Assembly: GCA_040506895.1 (NCBI GenBank)
Contig: JBEVVY010000001.1
Coordinates: 2,713,116 to 2,777,115, forward strand
DNA from: Sedimenticola_A sp040506895
Lineage (GTDB): Bacteria; Pseudomonadota; Gammaproteobacteria; Chromatiales; Chromatiaceae
Reading direction: 5' to 3'
DNA length: 64,000 nt
Part shown: in pieces, positions 8,307 to 16,702 of the stretch
Layout of the letters: each line of letters opens with the position of its first letter
Position numbering within the stretch: position 1 is the first letter of the stretch
Translations under genes and position numbers: made by a program
The notes under the pieces: model-generated
Seen by the model: only the letters and a program-made list of their open reading frames with translations
Told to the model about the DNA's origin: nothing
Database searches by the model: none

Positions 8307-8987
8307 TCATGGTGACACCACCGAGAAGCGCCGGTTGAGGGCGTAGACGGCTATCAGCATCAGGAAAGAGAGCAGCAGCAGGCCGCCCGAGAGCCAGTGT
8401 GCCTGGCCATACTCCAGGGCCTCGACATGGTCGTAGATTGCGATGGAGAGGACCTGGGTCTCTCCCGGAATGTTGCCGCCGATCATCAGCACCACGCCGA
8501 ATTCGCCGAGTGTGTGGGCAAACCCCAGGACCGCGGCGGTGAGAAAACCGGGGCGGGCCAGGGGAATGGCGACGGTGAAAAAACGGTCCAGCGGCGAGGC
8601 CCCCAGGGTGGCGGCGACCTCCATGGGGCGACGGCCTATGGCGGAGAAGGCGTCCTGCAGGGGTTGCACGACAAAGGGCATGGAGTAGAACACCGAGCCG
8701 ATCACCAGGCCGGTGAAGGTAAAGGCCAGGGACTGCCCGCCCAGCCACTGCATCACCCCGCCCAGGGGGCCGTGGGGACCGAGTGCCACCAGCAGGTAAA
8801 AGCCAAGAACCGTGGGCGGGAGTACCAGGGGCAGGGCGACTACCGCCTCGATCAGGAATTTGAACCGCCAGCGGCTGCGTGCCAGCCACCAGGCAAAGGG
8901 GGTGCCCAGCAGCAGCAGGATCAGGGTGGTTACTCCAGCCAGCTTGAGCGTGATGGCCAGGGCCGTGATGTCCGCCTCATTCAGCAT
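8307..8987 (-). CDS. modB: Molybdate ABC transporter permease
   Basis: A 226-aa inner-membrane permease with about five transmembrane helices and the EAA-type cytoplasmic loop (MEVAATLGASPLDRFFTVAIPLA) that contacts ModC. Length equals the family norm when started at the ATG at 8987 (MLNEADITALAITLKLAG). The longer frame from 9029 would add a non-conserved leader inside modA. It overlaps the modA 3' end by about 11 bp, indicating translational coupling. It carries molybdate delivered by ModA into the cytoplasm. Confidence 0.92.
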   Translation of the reverse strand: MLNEADITALAITLKLAGVTTLILLLLGTPFAWWLARSRWRFKFLIEAVVALPLVLPPTVLGFYLLVALGPHGPLGGVMQWLGGQSLAFTFTGLVIGSVFYSMPFVVQPLQDAFSAIGRRPMEVAATLGASPLDRFFTVAIPLARPGFLTAAVLGFAHTLGEFGVVLMIGGNIPGETQVLSIAIYDHVEALEYGQAHWLSGGLLLLSFLMLIAVYALNRRFSVVSP

Positions 8988-9750
8988 CGGGGGTGCCGTA
9001 ACCAAAACTGCGGATGATGCCGAGGGCACTATCCTGCTGGATGAATTCGATGAACTGCTGTGCTGCGACGCTTTTACGCACCATCACCGCCTGCTGTTCT
9101 ATCGGTGCATAGAGGGCCTGGGGTACCTCCCAGTATGAGCCCTCGATGGGATGGCCGGGACGCTTTACCTGGGCGTAGGCTACAAACCCCAGGTCGGCAT
9201 TGCCGCTCTTCACGAACTGGTAGGTCTGGGCGATGTTTTCACCGCGTACCATGCGGCCACGCTGAAGGCGTTGCCAAAGGCCGCGTCTCTTGAGCACCTC
9301 CCGTGCCGCCATACCATAGGGGGCGAGCTTCGGGTTGGCTATGGCCAGGTAGCGGAAGCTGTCGTGCTCAAGCACCCTTACGTCACTGTCCACGTAGCCC
9401 GCTTGGGGGCTCCAGAGAACGATCTTTCCCCGGGCGTAGGTGAAGCGGCTGCCGGGGTCGGCTGCACCTTCCTCCTCCAGCAGCCTGGGGCGTCGTGAAT
9501 CGGCGGCGAAGAAGAGGTCGAAAGGGGCGCCGTTTCTGATCTGGGCATAGTGCTTTCCGGTGGAGCCGAAGATCAGTTTTACCCGGTGGCCGGTTGCGGC
9601 TTCAAAATCCCCGGCGATCCGTTTTATGGCGTCTGAGAAATTGCTCGCCACGGCGACTCTCAATTCGGCAGCAGAGAGAGAACCCCATGCCAGTAGCATG
9701 ATGATCGCCAGTGCGATCTGCTTGCCGGGTTTGTTGAAGAAGTGCGGCAT
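8977..9750 (-). CDS. modA: Periplasmic molybdate-binding protein
   Basis: A 257-aa solute-binding protein with a signal peptide (hydrophobic IALAIIMLLAWGSLSAAE, cleavage after the Ala-rich end). Mature sequence motifs include LRVAVASNFSDAIKRIAGDFE, KLIFGSTGKHYAQI and APFDLFFAADS, the last being the classic ModA oxyanion-binding segment. It binds molybdate or tungstate in the periplasm for ModB/ModC. It is the second gene of the modE-modABC operon, beginning 16 bp after modE. In this genome molybdenum would serve Mo-enzymes such as nitrate reductase or formate dehydrogenase, none of which lies in the window. Confidence 0.93.
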   Translation of the reverse strand: MPHFFNKPGKQIALAIIMLLAWGSLSAAELRVAVASNFSDAIKRIAGDFEAATGHRVKLIFGSTGKHYAQIRNGAPFDLFFAADSRRPRLLEEEGAADPGSRFTYARGKIVLWSPQAGYVDSDVRVLEHDSFRYLAIANPKLAPYGMAAREVLKRRGLWQRLQRGRMVRGENIAQTYQFVKSGNADLGFVAYAQVKRPGHPIEGSYWEVPQALYAPIEQQAVMVRKSVAAQQFIEFIQQDSALGIIRSFGYGTPDAE

Positions 9751-9766
9751 CCGGGTGTTCCCTGGC

Positions 9767-10108
9767 TCAGAGATCGATCTCTGTGGAGCGGTGGCTCAGA
9801 AATGCCTTGAACTCGCGGTGGGCAGACCAGAAACAGGCAATCGCCTGCTCGCCCGCCTCGGTCAGGCGGGTGCCCCCGCCGCCCTTGCCTCCGGTGCTCT
9901 TCTCCACCACCGGCTGTCTGCTCTGCCGGTTCATGGAGTCCACCAGTTTCCAGGCGTGGCGGTAGGACATCTCCATGGAGCGTGCCGCGGCGGTGATCGA
10001 GCCGTGCTCGCGGATCCGCTCCAACAGGACGACCCGGCCGTAACCGAGAAATGTCCCCTCGGGGCCTTCAATCCAGACACGGCCGTGCAGGCGGTAGCTC
10101 TTTTCCAT
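9767..10108 (-). CDS. modE: ModE-type regulator, DNA-binding domain only
   Basis: A 113-aa LysR-like winged-helix protein (LLERIREHGSITAAARSMEMSYRHAWKLVDSMN, then STGGKGGGGTRLTEAGE), matching the N-terminal domain of ModE. E. coli ModE (about 262 aa) carries two C-terminal molybdate-binding TOBE domains that are absent here. Single-domain ModE proteins are known in other bacteria; how this one senses molybdate is not evident from sequence. It is the first gene of the mod operon, and a ModE-like palindrome lies 34-61 bp upstream, suggesting autoregulation. Confidence 0.88.
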   Translation of the reverse strand: MEKSYRLHGRVWIEGPEGTFLGYGRVVLLERIREHGSITAAARSMEMSYRHAWKLVDSMNRQSRQPVVEKSTGGKGGGGTRLTEAGEQAIACFWSAHREFKAFLSHRSTEIDL

Positions 10109-10132
10109 GGTTGGCGTTCGGCATAAATGACG

Positions 10133-10169
10133 TTACGAATTATCGTAATATACAGCTGAGCATAACGCA
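10133..10169 (-). promoter_or_regulatory. Candidate ModE operator upstream of modE-modABC
   Basis: ATCGTAATATA (10142-10152), six bases, then AGCATAACGCA (10159-10169) resembles the ModE consensus of two 11-bp half-sites (ATCGCTATATA and TATATAACGAT) spaced by six. The first half-site matches 9 of 11 and the second about 6 of 11. A perfect palindrome, TTACGA-N4-TCGTAA (10133-10148), overlaps it. The site sits at the expected promoter position for repression of modE-modABC by molybdate. Confidence 0.5.
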
Positions 10170-10282
10170 ATACGGAACAGATGGGCCGTAGCCGGCTGAA
10201 GCTGTGGCCGGGGGAGGGGGTAGTCGCTAAGCCGCAGCCAGGCCACTGGCGCTCCAGCGGGGATTGGGATCGCCTTCGATCT

Positions 10283-11166
10283 TCAGCGGCAACGCAACTC
10301 CAGCTCCAGTGTGTTGTTTCTCTTGTTGCTCTCAGGTCGGCAACGATCTTTACCCGTACCGATGTCCCCTCGGGCAGCGGCTGGAATAGGGTAAAGCTGG
10401 CCTGGCCTCCAGGCTTCATCAATGCCCTTGTGCGGTCAAAACCGAACAGGGCGACCCCCTGCCAGCCCTTGCCATCCTTGTAGAGCTGGATGCCCGCACT
10501 GTTGCTGCGGTCGTAGGCTGAGGCTGGAACCCCTGCGCCACCCCGGTTCTCCAGGGTCACGATCGGGCGGCACCGGGCGTCGAACTCAACCCGGGCCACG
10601 GCCAGGTCGGGCAGGAGCGGTACGCGGGGTTTTGCCTTGGGGACTGCTCGCTTGGGGGGGGCGGGCGGTGCCGGAGGTTGTGGCGGCTTGTGCAGGCGCT
10701 TTGGTTTTGCCGGTGGCGGTGAAGAGGCCCGTGGCTTTTCTCTGCCCTGGGGCATGATCGCTTTACAGAGACCTTTTTCCATGGCCGCCTGCAGGGGATT
10801 GGCAACGGCTTTTCCGTCCAGGCGTGTGGTCACACTGGTTTTACCGCCAGCTATTCTGGCTTCGGTGCTGCCCTTCTCTGCTGCCTCGACCTGGCGGATG
10901 TAATCGGCCACCTCTTTTCGGTAGGCCTCGTCGAAGCGGCACTCCATTGTCATGTTGCCGGGCATCTGTTCGCGAGTGAGGCAGTTGCCGTCGTCATCGG
11001 GACCGATGACGCTCTTTTTCATCGGTGTGCCGGTGAAGGGGTGTGTGAAGCTGCATTCGTAGGGTTCGCAGGCATCCAGCCGGTCGGCATACTCGGTGCA
11101 TTCCGAAACCGCCCAAAGGGGTTGGCAGATGAGCAGTGCAGCGGCGATCAGGTATCGGGTATCCAT
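10283..11166 (-). CDS. Secreted Cys/Pro-rich protein with CARDB-like domain, apparent frameshift
   Basis: The protein starts MDTRYLIAAALLICQPLWAV, a signal peptide. A Cys-containing N-terminal domain follows (Cys residues near 23, 33, 38, 62 and 76), then a Pro/Lys-rich linker near residues 145-185, then a beta-rich CARDB-like domain (PDLAVARVEFDARCRPIVTLENRGG). After VKIVADL the zero frame runs 140 more codons through the modE promoter and into modE. Shifting one base at about 10331-10336 instead gives ESNKRNNTLELELRCR and a stop at 10283, a natural strand ending for this domain. I therefore set the end at 10283 and infer a one-base deletion (real or sequencing error). Function unknown; probably periplasmic. 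Confidence 0.55.
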
Positions 11167-11308
11167 TGTTCCGCTCGGTTCACAATCCTTACCTGAGTAT
11201 AGTTCGCCCGGGCCGGATACATTGTAGTGGTGCCCGCTGCATGCTGTTTATTCCCGGGATCGGCTAAACTTACCAATAGTGGGCCATGCGGACAGGAGGC
11301 ATGCCGAG

Positions 11309-11872
11309 ATGAATCGCTGGTTCTTGCTGGGGGTGATCCTGGTGCTTCAGGGGTGTACCCAGACGGTTGTCTATAAACCCTCATCACCCCTGTTCTATAT
11401 TCCCGTGGGTTCCATCGTGGAGCTCCACGAGGAACTCGTGGTGCCTCCCCGCTATACCCGGGTCTACATGCAGGATGGCGAGGTGTGGGGCTACAGGCAG
11501 GTGGACAAGTATTACCCCTTCTGCAACTTCGAGGTGCGGGAGCGCAAGGAGAGTGAAAACCAGTACATCAGGCCCGAGCGTTTTATCGTCACCCGGGTCG
11601 AGCAGGGCTGGCGACAGGTGGTGGAGATGGCGCGTCCCAGGCTGGCCAGCAAGGCGATGAGGAACCGTTTTCGCGACTGGATCATCTGGAAGGACGGCCC
11701 CACGGACGTACACCTTTACCGGCACTACTGGCTGGGTTCGGACAGCCAGCCCAACGTGATGCGATTTACCTGCTGGGGTGGCAAGGCGGACTGGCATGAG
11801 GCCTCGCTGCCGACACTGCTTGAGGTGCGTCGGCATGTTGGCAACAAGGTGACCATCCACCTCAATCCTTAG
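11309..11872 (+). CDS. Putative lipoprotein
   Basis: A 187-aa protein starting MNRWFLLGVILVLQGCTQTV. The lipobox LQGC places the lipidated Cys at residue 16, so it is a probable outer- or inner-membrane lipoprotein. AGGAGG at 11294-11299 with nine-base spacing supports the ATG at 11309. The mature part is rich in aromatic and basic residues (IELHEELVVPPRYTRVYMQDGEV, FCNFEVRERKE) with a beta-rich pattern and a C-terminal CWGGKADWHEASLPTLLEV segment. No domain family is recognised. It ends one base before the stop of the converging dihydroorotate-dehydrogenase-like gene. Confidence 0.7.
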   Translation: MNRWFLLGVILVLQGCTQTVVYKPSSPLFYIPVGSIVELHEELVVPPRYTRVYMQDGEVWGYRQVDKYYPFCNFEVRERKESENQYIRPERFIVTRVEQGWRQVVEMARPRLASKAMRNRFRDWIIWKDGPTDVHLYRHYWLGSDSQPNVMRFTCWGGKADWHEASLPTLLEVRRHVGNKVTIHLNP

Positions 11873-11873
11873 C

Positions 11874-12872
11874 TCACCCCTTGGGGACGAAACTCTCCAG
11901 GGACTTGATGTAGTTGACCCGTTCGAACCCGGCGGGGTCGCCCACGTGGGCCTGGCTGACGATCCCCCTGAACTCCTCGATACTCTCGAAGCCCTTCTCC
12001 TCCATCCACTCCTCGATGCCCAGCTCGATGCGTTTCAATGCGGATGCGCCCTGTTCGAGAAGAACGCTGCAGAGATGCACCACGTCGGCGCCGGCCAGCA
12101 GCATGCGCAGCGCGTCTTCCGGGGTATGGACACCGCTGGTGGCACCCAGGGAGAGCTCTGTGCGGCCGTACAGGATGCCGATCCAGTGCATGGCCAGCAG
12201 GCCGTCGTTGGAGTTCGAGAGGTTCAGCCGGTGGTTGAGGCGCAGGGTGTCGACATCGATGTCCGGCTGGTAGAAGCGGTTGAACAGAGAGACACCCCTG
12301 GCACCCACCACCTCCAGCTCCTTGACCATGTGGCCGAGGGAGCTGAAGTAGGGCGAGAGTTTCATGTTGATGGGGATCTTTATCTGCTCGACCAGCTGTT
12401 CCAGAAGCTCCAGGTAGCGACGGTCGACCTGGCCACCGGGCATGCCGATATCGGTCTCGATAAAGTAGACGTTGAGCTCCAGGGCATCCGCACCCGCCTC
12501 CTCCATGGCCTTGGCGTGGGTCAGCCAGCCGCTGGGTGTGGTGCCGTTGAGGCTGGCGATGACAGGGATATCCAGGGCCTCTTTCAGCAGCTGCAGATTC
12601 TCCAGGTAGTGCTCCACCACCCCGGGCAGTTCGTGGTGGGTGGGCAGGAAGCTGTCGGCCTCTCCGAAACCGGTCTCCTGGTGGTGGAGGTAATGGCTCA
12701 GGTGCTCGTCCTCGGCCGCGATCGCCTCCTCGAACAGGGAGTACATGATGAGTGCGCCTGCCCCGGCGTCCTCCAGCCGCCTGGCGGTGGAGATACTGCG
12801 GGAGAGGGGCGAGGCCGAGGGCACCAGGGGCGACTTGAGTGTGAGTCCGAGATATTCAGTCGTGAAGTCCAT
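11874..12872 (-). CDS. Dihydroorotate dehydrogenase-like FMN protein next to nifJ
   Basis: A 332-aa TIM-barrel flavoprotein of the DHODH/PreA superfamily: MDFTTEYLGLTLKSPLVPSA, GAGALIMYSLFEE, DIPVIASLNGTTPSGW, INMKLSPYFSS with the Lys-containing FMN/substrate strand, and ATSGVHTPEDALRMLLAGAD phosphate-binding end. The start is two bases from the nifJ stop, so the two are co-transcribed and coupled. Relatives of this type are commonly found beside nifJ and are annotated as DHODH-like; their reaction is not established. It is unlikely to be the main pyrimidine enzyme (no PyrD-type membrane extension). It may pass electrons between a substrate and ferredoxin. Confidence 0.75.
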   Translation of the reverse strand: MDFTTEYLGLTLKSPLVPSASPLSRSISTARRLEDAGAGALIMYSLFEEAIAAEDEHLSHYLHHQETGFGEADSFLPTHHELPGVVEHYLENLQLLKEALDIPVIASLNGTTPSGWLTHAKAMEEAGADALELNVYFIETDIGMPGGQVDRRYLELLEQLVEQIKIPINMKLSPYFSSLGHMVKELEVVGARGVSLFNRFYQPDIDVDTLRLNHRLNLSNSNDGLLAMHWIGILYGRTELSLGATSGVHTPEDALRMLLAGADVVHLCSVLLEQGASALKRIELGIEEWMEEKGFESIEEFRGIVSQAHVGDPAGFERVNYIKSLESFVPKG

Positions 12873-12873
12873 C

Positions 12874-15800
12874 TTATTCTCCGTTTTTTCCGCTCTCTTC
12901 TATCGCCAGGTGGGCCAGTTGCTCGTACATGTGGAACTTGTCCCTCACCCCTTTCTGGGCCTGCTGCAGAAACTGCTCGGCCTCCTCCGGATGGGTGCGC
13001 ATCAGTACACTGAAGCGGGTTTCACTGGTGACGAAGTCCCGGTACGGGATCGAGGGTTCCTTGCTGTCCATGTGAAGGGGGTTTTCCCCCTGCCTGGCCT
13101 TGCGCGGATCGAACCGGAACAGGGGCCAGTGGCCGCTGTTGACCGCCAGCTCCTGCTGTTTCAGGTTGTTGGCCATGTCGATGCCGTGAGCGATGCAGGG
13201 GCAGTAGGCGATGATCAGGGAGGGGCCCGGATAGGACTCCGCCTCGATGAAGGTGCGCAGGGTCTGCACATCCTTGGCACCGAAGGCGACCTGGGCGACA
13301 TAGACGTCGCCATAGGCCATGGCCATCATGGAGAGGTCCTTTTTCTGTACCGATTTGCCGGCGGCAGAGAACTTGGCCACCGCACCCAGGGGGGTCGCCT
13401 TGGAGGTCTGGCCGCCGGTGTTGGAGTAGACCTCGGTATCCAGGACCAGCAGGTTGATATCCCGGCCCGAGGTGAGGGCGTGGTCCAGTCCGCCGTAACC
13501 GATATCGTAGGCCCAGCCGTCACCACCGATACTCCAGACGCTCTTCTTCACCAGCATATCCGCCAGCGACGCCAGGTTCCTCGCTTCGGGGCTGTCCATG
13601 CTCTTCAGCCGCTCTTTGAGCTGTTCGACGCGTTCCCGCTGCTCGTGGATGCCCGCCTCGTCCGACTGCTCCGCCCCGAGCAGGCCCTGGGCCAGCTCCT
13701 CGCCGATCTCGCCGGAGAGCGTTGTCAGCAGTTCCCTGGCATGTTCACTCTGCTTGTCGATGGCCAGGCGCATGCCGAGGCCGAACTCGGCGTTGTCCTC
13801 GAACAGTGAGTTGCTCCAGGCGGGGCCCCGCCCGTTGGGGTCGGTGGTGTAGGGGGTGGTGGGCAGGTTCCCCCCGTAGATGGAGGAGCAGCCGGTGGCG
13901 TTGCCGATCACCATGCGATCGCCGAACAGCTGGGTGGCCAGCTTGATGTAGGGTGTCTCGCCGCAACCCACGCAGGCGCCGGAGAACTCGAACAGGGGCT
14001 GCATGATCATGGAGCTCTTGAGGGTGTTGATCTTGAGGCTGGTGCGATCGTACTCCGGCAGGGTGAGGAAGAAGTCCCAGTTTGGTATCTCCTGCTGCTT
14101 GTATTCGGAATCGGCCGTCATGTTGAGCGCCTTGCGCCCAGGGTTCTTCTTGTCCCGGATGGGGCAGATCTCCACGCAGAGGCCGCAGCCGGTGCAGTCT
14201 TCAGGCGCCACCTGGTAGCTGATGTGCCAGCCTTTATCGAAGTCCTTGCCCTTGATCTGCACGTGCAGGAAGCTGTCGGGCGCGCCTTCCGTCAGCTCCT
14301 CCCGGAACAGTTTCGAACGGATCGCCGCATGGGGGCAGGCGAGGGGGCACTTGCCGCAGTGGGTACAGATGTCGGGCTCCCATTTGGGCAGCTCCCTGGC
14401 AAGGTCGCGTTTCTCCCAGGCGGCCGTGCCCAGGGGCCAGGTGCCGTCGGCGGGGATCTGGCTCACCTTCAGTTGATCGCCCCGGCCGGCGATGATCTCT
14501 GCTGTAACCGTCCTGATAAAACCGGGGGCCATCGGGCTGATCACATCGGGCCGGTCGAACTTGCTGGTCACATGGGTCGGCAGGGCCACCTGGTGCAGCC
14601 GCTCCAGGCTGCCGTCGATGGCGGCGAAATTGCGTTCCACCAGGCGCTGTCCCTTGCGGCCGTAGGTCGACTCCACCGCGGCCTTGATCTTCTGTACCGC
14701 AAGATCGGTGTCGATCAGCCCGGTGATGGCGAAGAAGCAGGTCTGCATGATGGTGTTGATGCGCCGCCCCATGCCCACCTCCTGGGCCAGGCCGTAGGCG
14801 TCGATTACGTAGACCTTGAGCTGCTTGCTGAGGATCTGCTGCTGCATGCCGCGGGTCAGGTCATTCCATACACGTTCGGGGGAGGTGGCGGTGTTGATCA
14901 GGAAGGTGCCCCCCTGGGCCGCCTTGTCGAGCATCTCGTAACTGTTGAGAAACACCGGTTGGTGACAGGCCACGAAGTTGGCCTCGCCTTCCCCCACCAG
15001 GTAGGTGGAACGGATCTGCTTGGGTCCGAAACGGAGGTGGGAGACAGTGACGGCACCGGCCTTCTTGGAGTCGTACTGGAAGTACCCCTGCACGTAGTTG
15101 TCGGTCTCCTGGCCGATGATCTTGATGGAGTTCTTGTTGGCGCTGACGGTGCCGTCGCTGCCGAGGCCGTAGAAGACCGCGCACTCCATTTCGCCTGCCG
15201 CCTTTGGGCGGAATTCGGGATCCCAGGTGAGACTGGTATTGCTGACATCGTCAAAGATGCCGACGGTGAAGTGGTTGCGGGGATCGGGTTCGATCAGCTC
15301 CCTGAAGATACCCTCCACCATGGCCGGCGTGAACTCCTTTGAGGAGAGGCCGTAGCGCCCGCCGAGAATCCGCGGCATGAAGCTGATGCGCTCCTCGGCG
15401 TGGGCGGTGGCGTAGGCGCTCAGAACATCTTTGTAGAGGGGTTCGCCATCGGCGCCGGGCTCCTTGCAGCGGTCGAGTACCGCAATTCTCTGGACCGTTG
15501 CGGGAATCGCCTGGATAAGCGCTTCCGCATCGAACGGGCGGTAGAGCCTCACCTTGACCAGGCCGACGCTCATGCCCTGGGCGACCAGCTCTTCCACTGT
15601 CTCCTCGGCAGCCCCGGCCCCTGAGCCCATCAGGCAGATCACATGCTTGGCGTCCTCCGCGCCAACATAATCGAACAGGCGGTAGCGACGGCCCGTGAGC
15701 TCGGCGAAGCGGTCCATGTACTCCTGCAGGATGGCGGGCAGGTTGGCATAGTAGGGGTTGACCGTCTCCCGGCCCTGGAAGTAGACGTCCGGGTTCTGGG

Positions 15801-16458
15801 AGGTGCCGCGGATCACCGGGTGGTCCGGGCTGAGGGCGCGTTCGCGGTGTGCCTCCACCAGCTCCTCGTCAATAATGGCGCGTGCCTGGTCACGGCTGAT
15901 CCGGTCCACCTTGCTCACCTCGTGGGAGGTGCGGAAGCCGTCGAAAAAGTGCAGAAAGGGGATGCGCGACTTCAGGGTGGCCGCCTGGGCCAGGAGTGAA
16001 AAGTCCATCACCTCCTGCACCGAGTTGGAACAGAGCATCGCGTAGCCGGTGGCGCGGCAGGCCATCACGTCGCTGTGATCGCCGAAAATCGAGAGGGCCT
16101 GGGCCGCCAGGGAGCGGGCCGAGACATGCAGTACCATCGGTGTCAGTTCGCCGGCGATCTTGTACATGCTGGGGATCATCAGCAGCAGGCCCTGGGAGGC
16201 TGTGAAGGTGGTGGTCAGGGAGCCGGCCTGAAGGGCGCCGTGCATGGCGCCAGCGGCACCCGCCTCGCTCTGCATTTCGATGACGTCGGGTATGGTGTTC
16301 CAGAGATTGGGTATGCCCCGTGCAGACCACTCGTCTGCCCATTCACCCATGGGTGATGCCGGTGTGATCGGGTAGATGGCAACCACTTCGTTGGTCAGGT
16401 GTGCGATATAGGCGGCGGCCTCATTGCCGTCGATGATGGCCGTGTTCCTTTCCGTCAT
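12874..16458 (-). CDS. nifJ: Pyruvate:ferredoxin (flavodoxin) oxidoreductase
   Basis: A 1194-aa single-chain PFOR, the usual family length. Domain I has the conserved YPITPASPMGEW motif (residues 29-40) and domain II a central transketolase-like fold. The EKR and ferredoxin domains carry two 4Fe-4S motifs, CTHCGKCPLACP and CTGCGLCVEICP, near residues 690-750. The thiamine-diphosphate domain has GGDGWAYDIGYGGLDH and EVYSNTGGQTSKATPLG. It also has the proximal-cluster Cys residues (GACVGCGETPYI). It catalyses pyruvate + CoA to acetyl-CoA + CO2 + reduced ferredoxin, or the reverse carboxylation. It is co-directional with the DHODH-like gene and divergent from an acyl-CoA synthetase. All catalytic motifs look intact, unlike the two PFOR-derived proteins at 42-50 kb. 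Confidence 0.96.
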   Translation of the reverse strand: MTERNTAIIDGNEAAAYIAHLTNEVVAIYPITPASPMGEWADEWSARGIPNLWNTIPDVIEMQSEAGAAGAMHGALQAGSLTTTFTASQGLLLMIPSMYKIAGELTPMVLHVSARSLAAQALSIFGDHSDVMACRATGYAMLCSNSVQEVMDFSLLAQAATLKSRIPFLHFFDGFRTSHEVSKVDRISRDQARAIIDEELVEAHRERALSPDHPVIRGTSQNPDVYFQGRETVNPYYANLPAILQEYMDRFAELTGRRYRLFDYVGAEDAKHVICLMGSGAGAAEETVEELVAQGMSVGLVKVRLYRPFDAEALIQAIPATVQRIAVLDRCKEPGADGEPLYKDVLSAYATAHAEERISFMPRILGGRYGLSSKEFTPAMVEGIFRELIEPDPRNHFTVGIFDDVSNTSLTWDPEFRPKAAGEMECAVFYGLGSDGTVSANKNSIKIIGQETDNYVQGYFQYDSKKAGAVTVSHLRFGPKQIRSTYLVGEGEANFVACHQPVFLNSYEMLDKAAQGGTFLINTATSPERVWNDLTRGMQQQILSKQLKVYVIDAYGLAQEVGMGRRINTIMQTCFFAITGLIDTDLAVQKIKAAVESTYGRKGQRLVERNFAAIDGSLERLHQVALPTHVTSKFDRPDVISPMAPGFIRTVTAEIIAGRGDQLKVSQIPADGTWPLGTAAWEKRDLARELPKWEPDICTHCGKCPLACPHAAIRSKLFREELTEGAPDSFLHVQIKGKDFDKGWHISYQVAPEDCTGCGLCVEICPIRDKKNPGRKALNMTADSEYKQQEIPNWDFFLTLPEYDRTSLKINTLKSSMIMQPLFEFSGACVGCGETPYIKLATQLFGDRMVIGNATGCSSIYGGNLPTTPYTTDPNGRGPAWSNSLFEDNAEFGLGMRLAIDKQSEHARELLTTLSGEIGEELAQGLLGAEQSDEAGIHEQRERVEQLKERLKSMDSPEARNLASLADMLVKKSVWSIGGDGWAYDIGYGGLDHALTSGRDINLLVLDTEVYSNTGGQTSKATPLGAVAKFSAAGKSVQKKDLSMMAMAYGDVYVAQVAFGAKDVQTLRTFIEAESYPGPSLIIAYCPCIAHGIDMANNLKQQELAVNSGHWPLFRFDPRKARQGENPLHMDSKEPSIPYRDFVTSETRFSVLMRTHPEEAEQFLQQAQKGVRDKFHMYEQLAHLAIEESGKNGE

Positions 16459-16658
16459 TGATCGATCCTCTCTCTTATACCGGTCTGCCTGACAGGCATC
16501 CGTTCTTATTATCTGCGGCCCCTTCTGCAGGCTTTATCACAACATAGCAGCTTTACCACTGGATGAAGACATTATCTGTAACTATATGCCGGATGTGCCG
16601 TATGGACTATGACCTGGATCGAAGGTTTGAGCGCTTACCGTGTGATTTATATGGTAAA

Positions 16659-16674
16659 TTGACGTTAACGTAAG
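16659..16674 (+). promoter_or_regulatory. LiuR/MerR-like palindrome upstream of acyl-CoA synthetase
   Basis: TTGACGTTAACGTAAG contains the perfect palindrome ACGTTAACGT (16662-16671). It resembles the TTTACGT-n2-ACGTAAA operators of LiuR-type MerR regulators of acyl-CoA and branched-chain acid catabolism. It lies 29 bp before the ATG at 16703. The regulator gene is not in the window, so this is a candidate only. The remainder of the 244-bp gap (16459-16702) holds the divergent nifJ promoter region without a clear motif. Confidence 0.4.
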
Positions 16675-16702
16675 TTGCCGATCCGCCATTGGGAATGGAT
16701 GA

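Noticed and set aside
9931..10282. C-terminal extension of the secreted protein into modE
   Set aside because: It overlaps the modE promoter and coding region in another frame and has low-complexity Ser/Arg/Pro composition; a single-base shift gives a better ending at 10283.
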